The notes under the pieces are model-generated. The model was not told the DNA's origin. It was given only the letters and a program-made list of their open reading frames with translations, and did no database searches. Of a stretch of DNA of 35,944 bases, positions 17,720-26,955 are shown one piece after another (positions within the stretch are counted from its first letter, which is position 1; each line of letters opens with the position of its first letter). A program made the translations under genes and the position numbers. The DNA is taken from the NCBI GenBank assembly GCA_021786615.1, contig JAJYMZ010000146.1, positions 1 to 35,944 of the forward strand, given 5' to 3'. Source of the DNA: Acidobacteriota bacterium (GTDB lineage: Bacteria; Acidobacteriota; Holophagae; Holophagales; Holophagaceae).

Positions 17720-19977
17720 GCGCCACGCCGAAATCCCTGGCTGAACTCCGTGATCTCTACGGCCCCCACCTGAATCTGGCTCCCCCGGGTGGCTGGGACG
17801 CGGACCTGGAGCCGGACAAGCTCGTGAAGACCCACTGCTGCTTCTGCGGCCAGCAGTGCGGCATCCAGCTCAAGGTGAAGGACAACCACGTGGTGGGCTT
17901 CGAGCCTTGGACCGACTTCCCTTTTAACGAGGGGAAGCTCTGTCCCAAAGGTGTCAAGCGGTATCTCCAGGGCAACCATCCGGACCGCCTGACCTCGGCG
18001 CTCATGCGCACCGAGCACGGGTTTGCCGAAGTGGACTGGGAAGCGGCCATGGCCCACACGGTGAACGAGATCGAGCGCATCCAGGCCCAGTACGGGAAGG
18101 ATGCCTTCGCGATGCTCTCCGGCGTCTCCCTCACCAACGAGAAGAGCTACCTGGCGGGAAAGTTCGCGCGGCTGGGGCTCGGAACGAAGAACCTCGACTA
18201 CAACGGACGGCTCTGCATGGTGAGCGCGGGTGTGGGGAACAAGAAGGCCTTTGGCGTGGACCGCGCCGCCAACGCCTGGGTGGATATCGTCGGAGCGGAC
18301 GTCATCTGGGTCACTGGCGCCAACGTGGCGGAATGCGCTCCCATCACCACGGACTACATCTGGCGGGCCCGGGACCAGGGCGCGAAGCTCATCGTAGTGG
18401 ACCCGCGCATCACGCCCCTGGCCCGCACCGCGGACCTGGTGCTGCCCCTGAAGCCTGGCAGCGATTGCGCGTTGACCAATGGGGTGCTGCACCTGTTGCA
18501 CAAGTGGGATTTCATTGACTGGAAATTCATCAACGCCCACACGACGGGAATCGAAGCGGCCATCGAGGAAGTGAGGGACTGCACGCCGGAATGGACGTCC
18601 CGGTTGACGGGCCTGCCCGTGGCGGCCATCGAGAAGGCCGCGCGGATGTGGGGGGAAGCCAGCACCAGTTTCCTGTTGCACGCCCGCGGCATTGAGCATC
18701 AGAGCAAGGGTGTGGAAAACGTGCTGGGCTGCATCAACATGGTCCTGGCCACCGGCCGCATCGGGAGGCCCAACTGCGGCTACGCGACCATCACGGGGCA
18801 GGGCAATGGCCAAGGCGGGCGTGAGCACGGTCACAAGTGCGACCAGCTGCCGGGCAACCGCGACATCGAAAATCCCGAGCACCGCAAGTACATCTGCGAA
18901 GTCTGGAACTGCACCGATGAGGAACTGCCCCATAAGGGCCTCACCGCCCAGGAGATCATGAATGCCATCCATGCCGGGGAAATCAAGGGTCTGCTGAGCC
19001 TTTGCTTCAATCCCTTGGTGAGCCTGCCGGATACCGAATTCACACGCGAGGCTTTGAACAAGCTCGAGTTCTACGTGAACCTGGATTTCTTTCTCAGCGA
19101 AACCGCCCAGCACGCCGACGTGGTGCTGCCAGCCGCCCTGCATGAGGAGGATGAGGGCACCACCACCTCCACGGAAGGGCGCGTCATCCGCATCAACAAG
19201 GCCGTGGAGCCGCCCGGGGACGCGCGTCCGGATTGGGAGATCCTGGTGGAGATCGCTCAGCGCCTCGGCAAGGAAAAATGGTTCGGCCATTTCACCAGTC
19301 CAGAGGCGATCTTCAATGAACTGCGCGTCGCGTCCAAGGGGGGCACCGCGGATTATTTCGGCATCACCTACCAGAAAATCGAGCAGAACATGGGCGTGTT
19401 CTGGCCCTGCCCGAGCCTGGACCACCCGGGCACGCCGCGGCTTTTCGAAGGCGGAAAATTCTTCCATCCGGATGGCAAGGCCAAGTTCATTCCCACATCC
19501 TGGCGGCCGCCCATGGAGGTCGTGGATGATGAATTTCCCGTCTGGCTCACCACGGGGCGCGTGGTCTTCCAATACCTGAGCGGCACGCAGACCCGGCGCA
19601 TCGGATTCCTGGTGGAGCAATGCCCCCATCCCTACCTGGAGATCCACCCGCGGCTCGCCGCAGCGCACGGCATCGAGGAGGGGGATGCGGTGGAGATCAC
19701 CTCCCGGCGCGGCGCCCTGGTGCTGCCGGCCAGGTTGGTGAAGACCATCCGGCCCGACACGGTCTTCATCCCCTACCACTGGCCCGGCGAGCTGAGCGCC
19801 AACCGTCTCACTGCGAGGCATCTGGATCCCCTCAGCAAGATCCCCGAATTCAAGGTGAGCTGCGTGCGCATCGCCAAGACCGCCAAGGATCGCTTCCCCG
19901 CCGAGCTGGCGGAGCTTCAGCGCATGGCCTTCGAGGCCCGGACGGACCAGGCGGACCTTCCCGAGCAGGTGTTTTAA
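17716..19977 (+). CDS. molybdopterin oxidoreductase, NarB/NasA/NapA-like nitrate reductase catalytic subunit
   Basis: N-terminal 4Fe-4S motif [14 protein letters not shown]...[28 protein letters not shown] with candidate Mo-ligand Cys; ADVVLPAA; no visible signal peptide. Confidence 0.88.
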   Translation: MSATPKSLAELRDLYGPHLNLAPPGGWDADLEPDKLVKTHCCFCGQQCGIQLKVKDNHVVGFEPWTDFPFNEGKLCPKGVKRYLQGNHPDRLTSALMRTEHGFAEVDWEAAMAHTVNEIERIQAQYGKDAFAMLSGVSLTNEKSYLAGKFARLGLGTKNLDYNGRLCMVSAGVGNKKAFGVDRAANAWVDIVGADVIWVTGANVAECAPITTDYIWRARDQGAKLIVVDPRITPLARTADLVLPLKPGSDCALTNGVLHLLHKWDFIDWKFINAHTTGIEAAIEEVRDCTPEWTSRLTGLPVAAIEKAARMWGEASTSFLLHARGIEHQSKGVENVLGCINMVLATGRIGRPNCGYATITGQGNGQGGREHGHKCDQLPGNRDIENPEHRKYICEVWNCTDEELPHKGLTAQEIMNAIHAGEIKGLLSLCFNPLVSLPDTEFTREALNKLEFYVNLDFFLSETAQHADVVLPAALHEEDEGTTTSTEGRVIRINKAVEPPGDARPDWEILVEIAQRLGKEKWFGHFTSPEAIFNELRVASKGGTADYFGITYQKIEQNMGVFWPCPSLDHPGTPRLFEGGKFFHPDGKAKFIPTSWRPPMEVVDDEFPVWLTTGRVVFQYLSGTQTRRIGFLVEQCPHPYLEIHPRLAAAHGIEEGDAVEITSRRGALVLPARLVKTIRPDTVFIPYHWPGELSANRLTARHLDPLSKIPEFKVSCVRIAKTAKDRFPAELAELQRMAFEARTDQADLPEQVF

Positions 19978-20558
19978 TGGTTTCGGACGAGCACGGCTTT
20001 TTCATTGACCCCCAGCGCTGCATCGGCTGCCGCGCCTGCGTGGGCGCCTGCGCGGAGTGCGGCACCCACAAGGGGCGGCCCATGATCCACCTGGACGACA
20101 TGGACCGCATGGACTCCCCCCAGACGGTGCCCACGGTATGCATGCACTGCGAGGATCCCATCTGCGCCCAGGTCTGTCCTGCGGATGCCATCAAGCGCAC
20201 CGACGACGGCGTGGTGCACAGTTCCCAGAAGCCCCGCTGCATCGGCTGCGAGAACTGCGAACTGGCCTGCCCCTTCGGCGTGCCCATCGTCTTCAGCGGC
20301 ATGGAGCAGATGCTCAAGTGCGACCTCTGCTACGACCGCACCAGCGAAGGCCTGAAGCCCATGTGCGCCACGGTGTGCCCGAGCCAGGCCCTGCTCTATG
20401 TGCCCAAACACCAAGTGCTGGGGATGCGCCGGTCCAAGCCCGTGCGCGAGTTCCTCGTGGGCGCGCTGAAGGTAAAGACACGCACGGCGGTGATGGTCCC
20501 CGATCCAGATATTCCGCTCCACCTCGATGCTGCATCGCTGATCGAAGGAGGCTTCTGA
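19977..20558 (+). CDS. 4Fe-4S dicluster ferredoxin-type electron transfer subunit
   Basis: CIGCRACVGACAECG, CMHCEDPICAQVCPADAI, CIGCENCELACPFGVP, CDLCYDR...CATVCP; ATG overlaps the preceding TAA. Confidence 0.92.
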   Translation: MVSDEHGFFIDPQRCIGCRACVGACAECGTHKGRPMIHLDDMDRMDSPQTVPTVCMHCEDPICAQVCPADAIKRTDDGVVHSSQKPRCIGCENCELACPFGVPIVFSGMEQMLKCDLCYDRTSEGLKPMCATVCPSQALLYVPKHQVLGMRRSKPVREFLVGALKVKTRTAVMVPDPDIPLHLDAASLIEGGF

Positions 20559-21112
20559 TGGTGCACTGGAAGGATACTTTTCCCGTGGACATCGCCGGGG
20601 AGTCCAGGTACTCGCGAAGAGAATTCGCCCGGTTCCTGGCGCTGGTCTCCACGGGGTTCACCTTGGGCATCGGCTACCTGTGGGCCCGCCGCAAGCCCCT
20701 GGAGGGGGCGCCCAGCGGCGAGGGAGGCGCAGCGGTGGCCGTCTGCAAGGCCTCCGAGTTGCTGCCGGGAAAGAGTCGCCTCTTCACGTTCCGTGATGAT
20801 CAGGACAAATGCATCCTCGTGCGGACCTGGAGAGGTGACCTGAAGGCCTACCGCCAGGTGTGCACTCACCTAGGGTGCGCGGTGCGCTGGGATGGCGCGC
20901 GCCTGGAGTGCCCGTGCCACCTGGGTTTCTTTGAGGTGGAGCAGGGTTTCCCGGTGCAGGGCCCGCCCACCCGCCCTCTGGGCGGGATCGTCCTGGAGAT
21001 CCGCGGGGATGGGATGGTGTGGGCGGTGGGGGATATGACGAAACCCAACGTTCCCCGGCCAATCGCTGCGGCCGGCGCGGGAGATGGACGCGGCGAGGAG
21101 GTGCTGGCATGA
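20558..21112 (+). CDS. Rieske 2Fe-2S protein with Tat-like N-terminus
   Basis: CTHLGCAV...CPCHLGFFEVEQGFPVQGPPTRPL Rieske motifs; SRREFARFLALVSTGFTLGIGYL N-terminal segment. Confidence 0.9.
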   Translation: MVHWKDTFPVDIAGESRYSRREFARFLALVSTGFTLGIGYLWARRKPLEGAPSGEGGAAVAVCKASELLPGKSRLFTFRDDQDKCILVRTWRGDLKAYRQVCTHLGCAVRWDGARLECPCHLGFFEVEQGFPVQGPPTRPLGGIVLEIRGDGMVWAVGDMTKPNVPRPIAAAGAGDGRGEEVLA

Positions 21113-21318
21113 AAAAGTCCCCCAGGTCCCAAATGACTGGAGCTGCTCTGGGCTTTGGTCTTCTCACGCTGGTGATCCAGGTATATCTGTTCGAAACCGT
21201 CCTGGGTTCCGTGCTGGATGGACAGCGATCCCTGCTGGCAGGGGCTTTCTTTGTGTCCCTGGCCCTCAGCCTGGTGGCGCTTTTCCTCGCCTTCAAGGCG
21301 CCGAAACTGGATCGCTGA
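21109..21318 (+). CDS. small membrane protein, two predicted TM segments
   Basis: ATG overlaps the Rieske gene stop; MKKSPRSQMTGAALGFGLLTLVIQVYLFETVLGSVLDGQRSLLAGAFFVSLALSLVALFLAF. Confidence 0.7.
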   Translation: MKKSPRSQMTGAALGFGLLTLVIQVYLFETVLGSVLDGQRSLLAGAFFVSLALSLVALFLAFKAPKLDR

Positions 21319-21323
21319 AGGTC

Positions 21324-21371
21324 AGGGCCTGAAAGGGAATAAGGTTGCCATCCTTATCCCTTTCAGGCCCT
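21324..21371. terminator. long hairpin between reductase operon and narK-like gene
   Basis: agggcctgaaagggaataagg-ttgccat-ccttatccctttcaggccct, one bulged base; no clear U-tract. Confidence 0.6.
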
Positions 21372-21544
21372 AAGGTGAATTCCGTCACAGCTCGCCTGAA
21401 ATACCTTGCGAAGGCTCCTGGAGAGATATTAGGATAATTTAGGATTAGATCATCCTTAATATGATGACTGCTCCAAAAAAATGAGGGACGGCCTTGTCAT
21501 CCCTCAGGCAATCGGAAGTGATCTCAACCAACATGAGGACCCCC

Positions 21545-23035
21545 ATGGACCAGAAGGCAAAGTCCATCTCCGCGCTCACCATGAGCACTCTGGCTTTCAC
21601 GCTCTGTTTCGCCGCCTGGACGCTGAACGGCGTGCTGGTGACCTTTCTGGTGGAGAACGGCGTCTTCCGCTGGGACCAGGCTCAGATCGGGTGGCTCATC
21701 GGCATCCCAGTGCTCACAGGCTCCCTGATGCGCCTGCCCGTGGGCCTGCTCACGGACAAATTCGGAGGGCGGAAGGTCTACACGATTCTGCTGCTCTTGT
21801 CGGCCATCCCCATGTACCTGTTGGGCAGCGTGCATTCCTATGCGGGATTCGTCTGGGCCTCCCTGGGTTTCGGGCTCAGCGGCGCGGCGTTCGCCGTGGG
21901 CATCGCCTTCACTTCCGTCTGGTTCAGCAAAGAACGCCAGGGCACCGCCCTCGGCATCTTCGGCGCGGGCAACGCTGGCAGCGCCATCACCAGCATGGGC
22001 GCGCCCTGGCTATTGAAGAAGCTCACCCTGGCAGGCACCAACATCGAAGGGTGGCGCACGGCCCCCAAAATCTACGCCGCGGCCTTGGTGGTGATGGCGC
22101 TGCTCTTTTTTGTCTTCACCGCCGAGAAAAAAACCGAGCATGCCGCAGACAGAAGCCTGGCTCAGATGCTCGCTCCGCTGAAGTACGTGCGGGTCTGGCG
22201 TTTCGGGCTCTACTACTTCCTGGTCTTCGGCTGCTTCGTGGCCCTGGCCCAGTGGCTGATTCCCTATTATGTGGGTGTCTACGGCATGAGCCTGGCCATG
22301 GCGGGAATGTTGGCGGCGAGCTTCAGTCTGCCCTCGGGCCTCATCCGCGCTTTTGGAGGCTGGCTTTCGGATAGATTCGGCGCCCGGACGGTCATGTACT
22401 GGACTTTCGGCGTCAGCCTTCTCGCTTGCGCGGCGCTGATGGTGCCCCGCATGAGCATTGACTCGCCGGGCCCCGCGGTGCTTGCGGTGACTGGGGGCCA
22501 AGTGAAATCGGTTGAGAAGGGCAAGATCCAGGTTGGTGATCTCACCTATGTCTACAAAGTGAAGGTCCAGGGCACCGGAACCACTGATGACCGCGTGCTG
22601 GTGCTTCCCCAATCGGAGTTCTGGCAGGAACCAGCGGTCGCGGTGGGCGACAAAGTCAAGAAGAAGCAGATCCTGGCGAAGGGTTCGACCCACGTCTTTT
22701 TCCAGGCCAATGTGTGGATCTTCACGTGCCTGGTGTTCCTGGTGGGCATCACCTGGGGCGTGGGCAAGGCGGCGGTCTACAAGTACATTCCCGACTACTT
22801 CCCCACGGAGGTCGGCGTGGTGGGTGGCATCGTGGGCGTCATCGGGGGATTGGGCGGATTCGCCGGCCCGATCCTGTTCGGATACATGCTGAAGGCCACG
22901 GGACTTTGGACCACCATGTGGATGGTGCTGGCGCTGCTCTCGCTCATCTGTCTCGTCTGGCTCCATTTCGTGGTGCGGCGCATCAACCAGGAAGAGGCTC
23001 CCGGACTCGTCAATATCATTGATCACTCCAACTGA
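21545..23035 (+). CDS. MFS nitrate/nitrite transporter, NarK-like, with inserted soluble segment
   Basis: GIPVLTGSLMRLPVGLLTDKFGGRKV, GIFGAGNAGSAITSMGAPWL nitrate-signature-like motif; segment of about 85 aa between TM helices. Confidence 0.85.
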   Translation: MDQKAKSISALTMSTLAFTLCFAAWTLNGVLVTFLVENGVFRWDQAQIGWLIGIPVLTGSLMRLPVGLLTDKFGGRKVYTILLLLSAIPMYLLGSVHSYAGFVWASLGFGLSGAAFAVGIAFTSVWFSKERQGTALGIFGAGNAGSAITSMGAPWLLKKLTLAGTNIEGWRTAPKIYAAALVVMALLFFVFTAEKKTEHAADRSLAQMLAPLKYVRVWRFGLYYFLVFGCFVALAQWLIPYYVGVYGMSLAMAGMLAASFSLPSGLIRAFGGWLSDRFGARTVMYWTFGVSLLACAALMVPRMSIDSPGPAVLAVTGGQVKSVEKGKIQVGDLTYVYKVKVQGTGTTDDRVLVLPQSEFWQEPAVAVGDKVKKKQILAKGSTHVFFQANVWIFTCLVFLVGITWGVGKAAVYKYIPDYFPTEVGVVGGIVGVIGGLGGFAGPILFGYMLKATGLWTTMWMVLALLSLICLVWLHFVVRRINQEEAPGLVNIIDHSN

Positions 23036-23139
23036 GCCGTTGCAGCAAAATAACTTTTGTCATTTCATATGTTAGACCGGCATAAGGGGCCGTAACGCGC
23101 TGGCCGGAAAAGCGCTGGCCACCACCTAACGGCCCTAAA
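23036..23139 (+). promoter_or_regulatory. conserved intergenic structured element, copy 2
   Basis: GCCGTTGCAGCAAAATAACTTTTGTCATTTC...CCGGCATAAGGGGCCGTAACG...TAACGGCCCTAA upstream of the second narK. Confidence 0.75.
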
Positions 23140-23154
23140 AGGAGGCACCCCATC

Positions 23155-24684
23155 ATGGCCAAATTGACGAACTGGAATCCTGAAGACTCCAAGGCCTGGG
23201 AAGGTGGTGGCTCCAGGACCGCGTGGCGCAACCTCGCCATCAGCGTGCCCAGCCTGCTCTGCGCCTTCTCGGTATGGATGTTCTGGAGCGTGCTGACCGT
23301 ACGGATGAGGGAGGCGGGATTCCCCTTCACGTCTGGCCAGCTGTTCACGCTCATCTCCATCGCCGGGCTCAGCGGCGCCACGCTGCGCATTCCCAGCTCG
23401 TTCCTGGTGTCCCTGGCGGGCGGTCGCAACACCATCGCGCTCACCACGGCTCTGCTCATCATCCCCGCCCTCGGCGCCGGGATCGCCCTCCAGGACAAAT
23501 CCACGAGCTTCTCCACTTTCGCGGTGATGGCGGCCCTCTCGGGCATCGGTGGCGGCAACTTCGCTTCCTCCATGTCCAACATCAACGGCTTCTTCCCCAA
23601 GCGCCTCGCGGGCCTGGCCCTGGGCCTCAACGCGGGCGTGGGCAACCTGGGCGTGAGCATCATGCAGTACTTGGTGCCCGCGGTCATGGGCGCATCCATG
23701 TTCGGCGCCCTGGCCGGAGCGCCGCACATCGCCGCCACGGGCAAGCAGCTCTGGGTGCAGAACGGCGGCTTTGTATGGGTTCCTATCCTGGCGGTGCTGG
23801 CAGTGCTGGCCTGGTTCTTCATGGACAACCGCGAGGGCCAGGACAGCGAACCTATAGGCCTCGCGCTCCTGAAGATCCTGGGCCTGCACGCCATCGGCTT
23901 CGCTTCAACTGCGGTGGGCGTGCTGCTGCTGCTCCAATTCAAGCTGGGGCTCCTGGCGCAGATGGGGGTGCTGGTGCTCACCATCCTGATTTGCCTGGGG
24001 CTCATGAAACTCCTGCCGGGCAAGATCAAGGTGGGCCTGGACGCCCAGTTCCAGATCTTCCCCAGGAAGCACACGTGGGTGATGACGGTGCTCTACTTGA
24101 TGACCTTCGGCAGCTTCATCGGATTCAGTTCGGCGCTGCCGCTGCTCATCAAGGAAGTCTTCGGGAAGTACCCCATGGGAGCCATCAATCCGAATTCACC
24201 AAACCCGCTGGCCTACGCCTTCCTGGGACCCCTGGTCGGCAGCCTGGTCCGGCCCGTGGGCGGCATGCTGTCGGACCGGTTCAAAGGCAGCCGCGTGACC
24301 CATTGGTCCACGATCCTTCTGATCATCGGCGCGCTCGGCGTAGCCCACTATGTGAATTTGGCCCAGGGGTCCGCGACTCCCGAAATTTTCTTTCCACCCT
24401 TCCTTGGCCTGTTCCTGCTGCTTTTCGTGGCGACGGGCCTGGGGAACGGCTCGACCTTCCAGATGGTCCCTTTCATTTTCGAGCCGAGGCTCGCGGGACC
24501 CGTGCTGGGATGGACCTCCGCCGCGGCCGCTTACGGCTCCTTCATCATTCCGGCGGTCTTCAAGATCCATGTGCAAGCCGGCACCGTTCACTACGCGCTC
24601 TACGGCTTCGCGGCTTTCTACACGATCTGCCTGGCCCTGAATTGGTGGTACTACGCCCGGAGGAAGGCTGAAGTGAAGTGCTGA
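23155..24684 (+). CDS. narK: nitrate/nitrite transporter NarK (NNP family MFS)
   Basis: GIGGGNFASSMSNINGFFPKRLAGLALGLNAGVGNLGVSIMQYLVP is the NarK/NNP signature. Confidence 0.93.
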   Translation: MAKLTNWNPEDSKAWEGGGSRTAWRNLAISVPSLLCAFSVWMFWSVLTVRMREAGFPFTSGQLFTLISIAGLSGATLRIPSSFLVSLAGGRNTIALTTALLIIPALGAGIALQDKSTSFSTFAVMAALSGIGGGNFASSMSNINGFFPKRLAGLALGLNAGVGNLGVSIMQYLVPAVMGASMFGALAGAPHIAATGKQLWVQNGGFVWVPILAVLAVLAWFFMDNREGQDSEPIGLALLKILGLHAIGFASTAVGVLLLLQFKLGLLAQMGVLVLTILICLGLMKLLPGKIKVGLDAQFQIFPRKHTWVMTVLYLMTFGSFIGFSSALPLLIKEVFGKYPMGAINPNSPNPLAYAFLGPLVGSLVRPVGGMLSDRFKGSRVTHWSTILLIIGALGVAHYVNLAQGSATPEIFFPPFLGLFLLLFVATGLGNGSTFQMVPFIFEPRLAGPVLGWTSAAAAYGSFIIPAVFKIHVQAGTVHYALYGFAAFYTICLALNWWYYARRKAEVKC

Positions 24685-24731
24685 AGAACTGATTTCCAAA
24701 TCCCAAGGGGTCCCTTGATCTAGGAGAAGCC

Positions 24732-25952
24732 ATGTCCCGAATCACGAACCAGATCGTCCTGGGCGTCGCCCTGACGGCCCTAGCACCGATGCTGATGGCC
24801 GGAGACGAGCCCGGTCCCATCCAGGCCCTCACCAAGGGCAAGGCCACCCTGGAATTGCGCACGCGCTACGAACATGTGGAGGACGCGGCCTCGGCCAAGA
24901 CCGCCGACGCCTTCACCAACCGGCTGGTGCTTGGGTGGCGCTCCGGGAGCTGGGAAGGAATCTCGGCCTTCGTCCAGTTCGAGAACATTTCCAGCCTGGC
25001 GGAACCCCGCTACTTCGTGCCCCAGACCGGGTATGGGCGCAGCGGCCGCGCTGTGGTGGCGGATCCGCCCTTGAGCCAGCTGAACCAGTTTTTCATCGAG
25101 TGGAAGGGCCTGCGGGTGGGGCGGCAAGCCATCAATCTGGACAACCTGCGCTTCGTGGGGTCCGTGGCCTGGCGGCAGAACGACCAGACCTTCACGGGCG
25201 CCACCTTCACCAACAAAACCTGGATCCCCCATACGGAATTCACTCTCGGCCATCTCACCCAAGTGCAGACCATCGTCGGCCAGACCAAGCCCATCACGGC
25301 GGAGCTGGTGAACCTGCAGTTCAGCTTCATCCCTGGGGGGCACCTTCGCGTCTTCCACTACGCTTTCGATGAAGGGGATCAGGCACTCCGAAATCCTTCA
25401 GGGGTGGTCACCAAGGACACCTCCTTCGCGCACACCGGCGCAAGGCTCGATGGGGAAGCCTGGAAGGTGCTCTACGATGCCTCCTTCGCCAGCCAGAAGC
25501 AGTACAAGGACGCCACGGACAGCGGCACCCTGGACGCGAAGTACCGCTTCCTGGGCCTGGGCTTTCGCATGGCGAAAGACCACACGGTCATGGCCGTGGA
25601 GGAACGCCTGGACGCGGGCTTCAAGACCCCCTACGCCACGCTCCATGCCTGGAACGGTTGGGTGGACCGCTTCCTCGCGACACCCGCCAAAGGCTTAGTG
25701 GACCGCTACGGGCAGTACCGGGGGAAAGCCGGTGCCTGGTCCTTTGAGGTGTCCTACCACGCTTTCTCGGCAGCCCAAGGCGGCGCGGCCTATGGCAAGG
25801 AAACGGATGCGCTGCTTGGCTATAAGGCCAATGCTTGGCTGACCCTGCTGCTAAAAGCCGCGGACTACCGCGCGGACGCCGAGACGCCGACCTTAGGCAC
25901 CGCGAACAAGAATTTGAAGAAGCTCTGGATTCAGGCCCAGCTCACCTTCTGA
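24732..25952 (+). CDS. outer-membrane beta-barrel porin, alginate-export-like
   Basis: Signal peptide-like N-terminus; ATLELRTRYEHVED..., LRVGRQAINLDNLRFVGSVAWRQNDQTFTGA; C-terminal LWIQAQLTF. Confidence 0.75.
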   Translation: MSRITNQIVLGVALTALAPMLMAGDEPGPIQALTKGKATLELRTRYEHVEDAASAKTADAFTNRLVLGWRSGSWEGISAFVQFENISSLAEPRYFVPQTGYGRSGRAVVADPPLSQLNQFFIEWKGLRVGRQAINLDNLRFVGSVAWRQNDQTFTGATFTNKTWIPHTEFTLGHLTQVQTIVGQTKPITAELVNLQFSFIPGGHLRVFHYAFDEGDQALRNPSGVVTKDTSFAHTGARLDGEAWKVLYDASFASQKQYKDATDSGTLDAKYRFLGLGFRMAKDHTVMAVEERLDAGFKTPYATLHAWNGWVDRFLATPAKGLVDRYGQYRGKAGAWSFEVSYHAFSAAQGGAAYGKETDALLGYKANAWLTLLLKAADYRADAETPTLGTANKNLKKLWIQAQLTF

Positions 25953-25990
25953 CCCTGCGAGAATGATCCCGGATTCATCTCGAGGTATCC

Positions 25991-26335
25991 ATGACCGGAC
26001 AAAACAAGCTTCCCAAACCTCCTTCGGCCTACTCGGATTTCGTAGCGCGGTTCCCCAAGCTGGGGCAGGCCTGGGACCTCTTGGCCGAAGGCGGGAAAGA
26101 CGGTCCCCTGGACGAGCGGACCGCGCGTCTGGTGAAACTGGCCATCGCCATCGGCGCTGGCAAGGAGGGCGCCGTTCATGCGTCCGTGCGCAAAGCGCTG
26201 GCCATCGGCATCACTTTGGAGGAACTGGAACAGGTGGTGGCCCTGTCCGCGGGTACCCTGGGCCTGCCCACCGCCGTGGCGGCCCATACCTGGGTGAAGG
26301 AGACCCGGGCGGGAGGGAAGGGCCATGGCGATTGA
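25991..26335 (+). CDS. carboxymuconolactone decarboxylase/AhpD-fold family protein
   Basis: LDERTARLVKLAIAIGAGKEGAVHASVRKALAIGITLEELEQVVALSAGTLG. Confidence 0.8.
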   Translation: MTGQNKLPKPPSAYSDFVARFPKLGQAWDLLAEGGKDGPLDERTARLVKLAIAIGAGKEGAVHASVRKALAIGITLEELEQVVALSAGTLGLPTAVAAHTWVKETRAGGKGHGD

Positions 26336-26921
26336 AGCACCTCTCGGAATGCTGCTGTTGACGGGAGGGCAGGGGCGCCGCCTGGGCGGCCCCAAGCACG
26401 ATCGGACTCATCCGGCTGGCGGCACCTGGGGAGGGCATCTGGTGCGGGTGTTCCGGGAGGTGTTCCCCAGCGGTCCCGTCCAGATTTTAGGTGAACCGTT
26501 GCCGGACCTTGAGGACTTGTTGGGGAAGGGAATCACCGTCGTGTCAGACCCTCGCCAGGGTCCCGGGGTGGCACTTTCCACCTGGGCCCGGTCCGAGCCG
26601 CCGCTGGCGGTCCGCTGGTGGGTGGTGCCCTGTGATCAGGTGGCGTGGACAGCCCGGGATCTGCTGGCCTGGTACTCCCTGGCAGACGATGTGGACCCCA
26701 GCGGGCGGGGCTGGGTCATGGTCCGGGAGGGTGAGCGGGAACAGCCCCTGGGCGGATTCATGGGTTCCGAGCTACTGCCTTGTCTGGCTTCCTTCGAGGC
26801 GTCCCGCGTGCGGGATCTGGTGGCGCGCCTGCCCCGCTGCATCGTGGAATGCCAGGCCTACCGGGGGATGGATGTGGACGATCCAGAGGATTTGAAAGTG
26901 TGGAAAGAGGCTCGGCCTTAG
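26325..26921 (+). CDS. MobA-like molybdenum cofactor guanylyltransferase/NTP transferase
   Basis: MLLLTGGQGRRLGGPKHDRTHPAGGTW, WWVVPCDQVAW, MDVDDPEDL; overlaps the CMD gene within the nitrate cluster. Confidence 0.8.
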   Translation: MAIEAPLGMLLLTGGQGRRLGGPKHDRTHPAGGTWGGHLVRVFREVFPSGPVQILGEPLPDLEDLLGKGITVVSDPRQGPGVALSTWARSEPPLAVRWWVVPCDQVAWTARDLLAWYSLADDVDPSGRGWVMVREGEREQPLGGFMGSELLPCLASFEASRVRDLVARLPRCIVECQAYRGMDVDDPEDLKVWKEARP

Positions 26922-26955
26922 CGTCCTTGCTACGCTGGGACAGTTGAGGTCCGCC

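Noticed and set aside
17695-19821. 708-aa minus-strand ORF opposite the molybdoenzyme gene
   Set aside because: Antisense artefact of high GC coding sequence; the + strand frame carries clear 4Fe-4S and Mo-ligand motifs.
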